NCBI GenBank assembly: GCA_035541415.1
Contig: DATKNI010000011.1
Coordinates: 1-7,689, forward strand
Direction: 5' to 3'
Source of the DNA: JAKAGE01 sp035541415
GTDB lineage: Bacteria; Patescibacteriota; Minisyncoccia; UBA6257; 2-01-FULL-56-20
Length of the DNA stretch: 7,689 nucleotides
Part shown: one piece after another, positions 5,375 through 7,689 of the stretch
Position numbering within the stretch: the first letter of the stretch is position 1
How the letters are laid out: the number at the start of each line of letters is the position of its first letter
The notes under the pieces: model-generated
The model's input: only the letters and a program-made list of their open reading frames with translations
Database searches by the model: none
Told to the model about the DNA's origin: nothing
Translations under genes and position numbers: made by a program

Positions 5375-6229
5375 ATGCTCACTGAAAAAAAATTGAATTT
5401 TCTCGCCGATATGGCGAATCGTCTCCGGGTCGATATCATCAAAATGGTATCCGGCGCGGGATCGGGCCACATCGCCGGACCGCTCGACACGGCGGAAATT
5501 TTTTCGGCGCTCTACTTTTACATCCTGAAGCACGACCCCAAAAAGCCGAACTGGCCCGACCGCGACCGCCTGGTGCTTTCGAACGGCCACATTTGTCCGG
5601 TGCAATATGCCGCGCTCGCGCACGCCGGATATTTTCCGGTTGATGAACTCAAAACCTTGCGCCAGCTTGGCACGCGCTTGCAGGGGCATCCGCATCGCAC
5701 CGTATTGCCAGGCGTGGAGACCACGTCGGGACCGCTCGGCTCGGGCATTTCGCAAGCCGCCGGGATTGCGCTTGCGGCAAAACTCGACGGCAAGAAGTAC
5801 CATGTTTTCTGCGTCGCCTCGGACGGCGAGCACGAAGAAGGGAATACGTGGGAAGCCGTGATGTTTGCGGCAAAAAACAAGCTGAACAATCTGACGGTGA
5901 TCGTCGACCGCAACAATATTCAAATCGACGGCTTTACGGAAAACGTGATGCCGCTCGAACCGTTCGGGGCGAAATATAAATCATTCAATTGGGATGTGCT
6001 CGAAATCGACGGCCATTCGTTTGAGGAAATCGTCGCCGCCGCGAATGAAGCGCGCGCAAGCCACGATAAACCGACGGTGATCGTTGCGCATACCATCCCG
6101 GGCAAAGGCGTGGATTTCATGGAAAATGATTACCTGTGGCATTCAAAGCCATTCAAGCCGGGCGAAGCGGAAAAGGCATTGCATGAACTGCGCACGCTGC
6201 GCGGAAGAATAAAGTCGGAACATCAATAA
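5375..6229 (+). CDS. tkt: Transketolase, N-terminal (thiamine diphosphate-binding) subunit
   Basis: First half of a split transketolase, which moves two-carbon units between sugar phosphates; it needs the C subunit (starting at 7463) to form active sites. The 284 residues match the N-terminal PP domain alone. Landmarks: 'GSGHIAGPL' (29-37, H32), 'LSNGHICPVQYAALA' (68-82, H72), 'GHPH' (104-107), 'TTSGPLGSGIS' (117-127), the Mg/ThDP motif 'SDGEHEEGNTWEA' (149-161, D150) with metal-binding N in 'VDRNNIQIDG' (177-186), and 'GKGVDFME' with 'WH' (243-256, H256). These correspond to E. coli transketolase positions H26, H66, H100, D155, N185 and H261 by motif. The start is 8 bases after the epimerase stop; GAGGG at 5356-5360 is too far (14 bases) for a normal ribosome site, so re-initiation is likely. 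The C subunit is unusually not adjacent. Confidence 0.95.
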   Translation: MLTEKKLNFLADMANRLRVDIIKMVSGAGSGHIAGPLDTAEIFSALYFYILKHDPKKPNWPDRDRLVLSNGHICPVQYAALAHAGYFPVDELKTLRQLGTRLQGHPHRTVLPGVETTSGPLGSGISQAAGIALAAKLDGKKYHVFCVASDGEHEEGNTWEAVMFAAKNKLNNLTVIVDRNNIQIDGFTENVMPLEPFGAKYKSFNWDVLEIDGHSFEEIVAAANEARASHDKPTVIVAHTIPGKGVDFMENDYLWHSKPFKPGEAEKALHELRTLRGRIKSEHQ

Positions 6230-6242
6230 CCATTAAAAAAAT

Positions 6243-6782
6243 ATGAAAGCAGTCAGCATTGTTTTGGCAATTGGTACGGCAATCATCTTGGGCGCGCTCA
6301 TCAACCTCGGCATCTCGGCGTTTTATCCCGGGCCGCAGTATCCCGACTATTCGTCGTACGTTAAACCGATGCCAGCGCCGGTTGTGGGACCGTGTGCGGC
6401 GAATGACGCGCAATGCAAAAAGGATCTTGCCGCGCAGCAAGCGCAAGAGGCGGCTCAGCAAGCGGCATATGATACGGCAAATCAGGATTATCAAGCAGCC
6501 GCGGGAATCTATAACCACAATCTCTTTGTTGTTGCGAATGTGATTGGCGTTGTGGTGTTCCTCATAGGGTTCTTCATCGTTCTTTATGCAGGCCTGGTGA
6601 GCAAGGGGGTTCCGGTGGGCATCATGATTGCCGGACTGTGGAGCATTGTGTACGGTTACGCCCGCGGATGGGGTGATGTGGGCGATAAGTGGAAGTTTGC
6701 CGTAGGCCTCGTCATCGCTTTCATCGTAATCGGCGGAAGCATGTGGCTTATGCAGCGCCACGCGAAACGCACTGATCTATGA
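6243..6782 (+). CDS. Predicted four-helix membrane protein, unknown function
   Basis: No family recognised. The 179-residue product has hydrophobic segments at about 4-26, 94-118, 122-142 and 150-171. Between the first two lies a polar stretch (27-92): a Pro/Tyr-rich part, a Cys pair at 51 and 58 that could form a disulfide outside the cell, and an Ala/Gln-rich section (about 61-87) likely to be helical or coiled coil. The C-terminus is basic (QRHAKR), favouring a cytoplasmic end by the positive-inside rule, and the N-terminus would then also be inside. It starts 13 bases after the transketolase N stop, with no clear ribosome site but an A-rich run before the ATG. Its stop overlaps the next start by four bases (ATGA at 6779-6782), so the two proteins are probably made together. 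Confidence 0.75.
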   Translation: MKAVSIVLAIGTAIILGALINLGISAFYPGPQYPDYSSYVKPMPAPVVGPCAANDAQCKKDLAAQQAQEAAQQAAYDTANQDYQAAAGIYNHNLFVVANVIGVVVFLIGFFIVLYAGLVSKGVPVGIMIAGLWSIVYGYARGWGDVGDKWKFAVGLVIAFIVIGGSMWLMQRHAKRTDL

Positions 6783-7435
6783 TCCGCAACCAGGAGCCGA
6801 CGGCGGTTTTGACAGCGATCGTAATCGCCTTGGCATCCATCGGTTGTCTTGTATTCGTTATTTTCGCCCGCATCCAAAGCGTTGCGGTGCAGAACCAAGA
6901 AGACGCCATGGCGTCTGTGGAAATTGCGGGCTGGGATACGTATTCCAATGACGCGTACGGATTCCAGGTGAACTATCCTCCGGGGTGGATCGTGAATGAC
7001 AGCGGACTTGGTGCGGGAGCTTCCATGATTGCATTCGGCAACCCACTGTCGGGCACGAAAGTGTATCCGTTGGATCTCTTTATCGATCCCAATCCCAATG
7101 CGTTCAGTTCGGGTGCCTATGTTCACAACGAACTGGCGCGCGACCGCGCGATCGATACGGCAAGCGGCGCCGATAAAGGCCTTGCGCCTCAACAAACGCC
7201 GCGATTTGCAAAATCATTGGTGCTCACGGTCGGCTCGGGAACGAGATACGAAGCCTACGAGCTGTATGATGTTTTTGAATTTGACCGGAACGCGGAGCGC
7301 ATCTACGTTTCGCACGGAACGACCACGCTCGAATTTGATTTTCCCGTAGCCGAAGAAAATCCAAACATTTCGTTGCCGGTGGCGAATAACCTGATTGCGC
7401 ACCAGATTATAAACACGCTCGTTTTCGTGAAATAA
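6779..7435 (+). CDS. Membrane-anchored PsbP-like domain protein
   Basis: The 218-residue product has one hydrophobic segment (about 8-31) that anchors a soluble outer domain. That domain opens with 'YSNDAYGFQVNYPPGW' (55-70), the pattern seen at the start of PsbP/Mog1-like folds, and ends in 'NNLIAHQIINTLVFVK' (203-218), matching the closing helix and strand of such domains. In bacteria these domains occur on many exported proteins without known function; no photosynthetic role is implied. Cys23 in 'ASIGC' faintly resembles a lipobox, but Ser at -3 argues against lipidation. Translation is probably coupled to the four-helix protein through the ATGA overlap. The domain assignment is from motif appearance and is moderately sure; the function is unknown. 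Confidence 0.75.
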   Translation: MIRNQEPTAVLTAIVIALASIGCLVFVIFARIQSVAVQNQEDAMASVEIAGWDTYSNDAYGFQVNYPPGWIVNDSGLGAGASMIAFGNPLSGTKVYPLDLFIDPNPNAFSSGAYVHNELARDRAIDTASGADKGLAPQQTPRFAKSLVLTVGSGTRYEAYELYDVFEFDRNAERIYVSHGTTTLEFDFPVAEENPNISLPVANNLIAHQIINTLVFVK

Positions 7436-7437
7436 GG

Positions 7438-7443
7438 TAGAAT
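7438..7443 (+). promoter_or_regulatory. Putative -10 box TAGAAT before the transketolase C subunit
   Basis: TAGAAT lies just after the stop of the PsbP-like gene and would start transcription near 7450, giving a 13-base leader. The leader holds AGGGA (7455-7459), but only 3 bases from the ATG, too close for a standard ribosome site. A second candidate, TATAAA, is at 7408-7413. No convincing -35 is seen. Confidence 0.4.
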
Positions 7444-7462
7444 AAAAAGACACCAGGGAAAC

Positions 7463-7689
7463 ATGTTGAATCCAGAAGCCAAGCTCAATCCAAAGATTTT
7501 TGACGACGCCGTGGAAATGCGCCCGACGCGCGACGGTTATGGCGAAGGGTTGGTTGAGGCGGGGGAGCGCAATAAAAATGTGGTGGCGTTGTGCGCCGAC
7601 CTCACGGAGTCGACGCGCGTTGAAGCGTTCGCCAAAAAATTTCCCGAACGGTTTTTTGAACTCGGCGTTGCCGAGCAGAACATGGCGAC
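7463..7689 (+). CDS. tkt: Transketolase, C-terminal subunit (partial, cut by window end)
   Basis: The first 75 residues of the pyrimidine-binding half of the split transketolase. After a short variable leader, 'MRPTRDGYGEGLVEAG' (19-34) matches the opening of the Pyr domain, 'VVALCADLTES' (40-50) matches the usual GG(S/D)AD(L/T)T.S element, and 'FFELGVAEQNMA' (64-75) carries Glu71. That glutamate is the residue which activates thiamine diphosphate through its N1' atom (E411 in E. coli). It completes the active site with the N subunit encoded at 5375-6229. It follows the PsbP-like gene by 27 bases and may have its own -10 box. The first Met at 7463 is the only reasonable start. The remainder, including the C-terminal domain, lies beyond the window. 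Confidence 0.93.
   Translation, partial: MLNPEAKLNPKIFDDAVEMRPTRDGYGEGLVEAGERNKNVVALCADLTESTRVEAFAKKFPERFFELGVAEQNMA

Noticed and set aside
6801..6849. Lipobox at Cys23 of the PsbP-like protein
   Set aside because: The residues before Cys (A-S-I-G) lack the hydrophobic -3 position and the hydrophobic segment continues past the Cys, so a membrane helix is more likely.

Overview
The window looks like a piece of a Patescibacteria (CPR), probably Parcubacteria-group, chromosome of moderate GC. This rests on gene style rather than any marker gene: a Ser/Ala-rich lamin-tail-domain protein, a membrane-anchored DUF192 protein, a minimal SpoU methyltransferase, a transketolase split into N and C subunits, compact genes with 4-base ATGA overlaps, and several starts with no Shine-Dalgarno sequence. 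TGA is read as stop, so this is not a lineage that recodes UGA. The lineage call is inference.

Layout. 3-1238 (+): C-terminal part of a secreted-type protein with two lamin-tail domains, running in from before the window. 1243-1737 (+): SPOUT-class RNA 2'-O-methyltransferase. 1745-2317 (+): signal-anchored DUF192 protein. 2369-3400 (+): type I glyceraldehyde-3-phosphate dehydrogenase. A hairpin at 3425-3449 with T-tracts on both sides ends this gene and the convergent 3474-4202 (-), a signal-peptide protein rich in predicted beta strands. From a divergent promoter region (4203-4290) a second plus-strand block begins: rpiB (4291-4728), a ribulose-phosphate 3-epimerase (4725-5366), transketolase N subunit (5375-6229), two small membrane proteins (6243-6782 and 6779-7435), and the transketolase C subunit (from 7463, cut off by the window end).

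Function. RpiB, the epimerase and the two transketolase halves form the sugar-phosphate interconversion part of the non-oxidative pentose phosphate pathway. Their product glyceraldehyde-3-phosphate is the substrate of the nearby GAPDH. No transaldolase is visible here. The two membrane proteins that separate the transketolase halves have no recognised role.

The most notable regulatory signal is a repeated promoter geometry. At three genes (methyltransferase, DUF192, rpiB) a -10-like hexamer ends exactly 6 bases before the ATG, which would place the transcription start on the A of the start codon, meaning leaderless mRNAs. The minus-strand secreted protein instead has a clear GGAG ribosome site.

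No tRNA, rRNA, CRISPR array, insertion sequence or prophage gene was seen. There is no gene-free stretch over 300 bases; the longest gaps are 73 bases (3401-3473) and 88 bases (4203-4290). I saw no convincing previously undescribed multi-gene system; the best candidates for something new are the leaderless promoter pattern, the membrane pair inside the transketolase locus and the beta-rich secreted protein.
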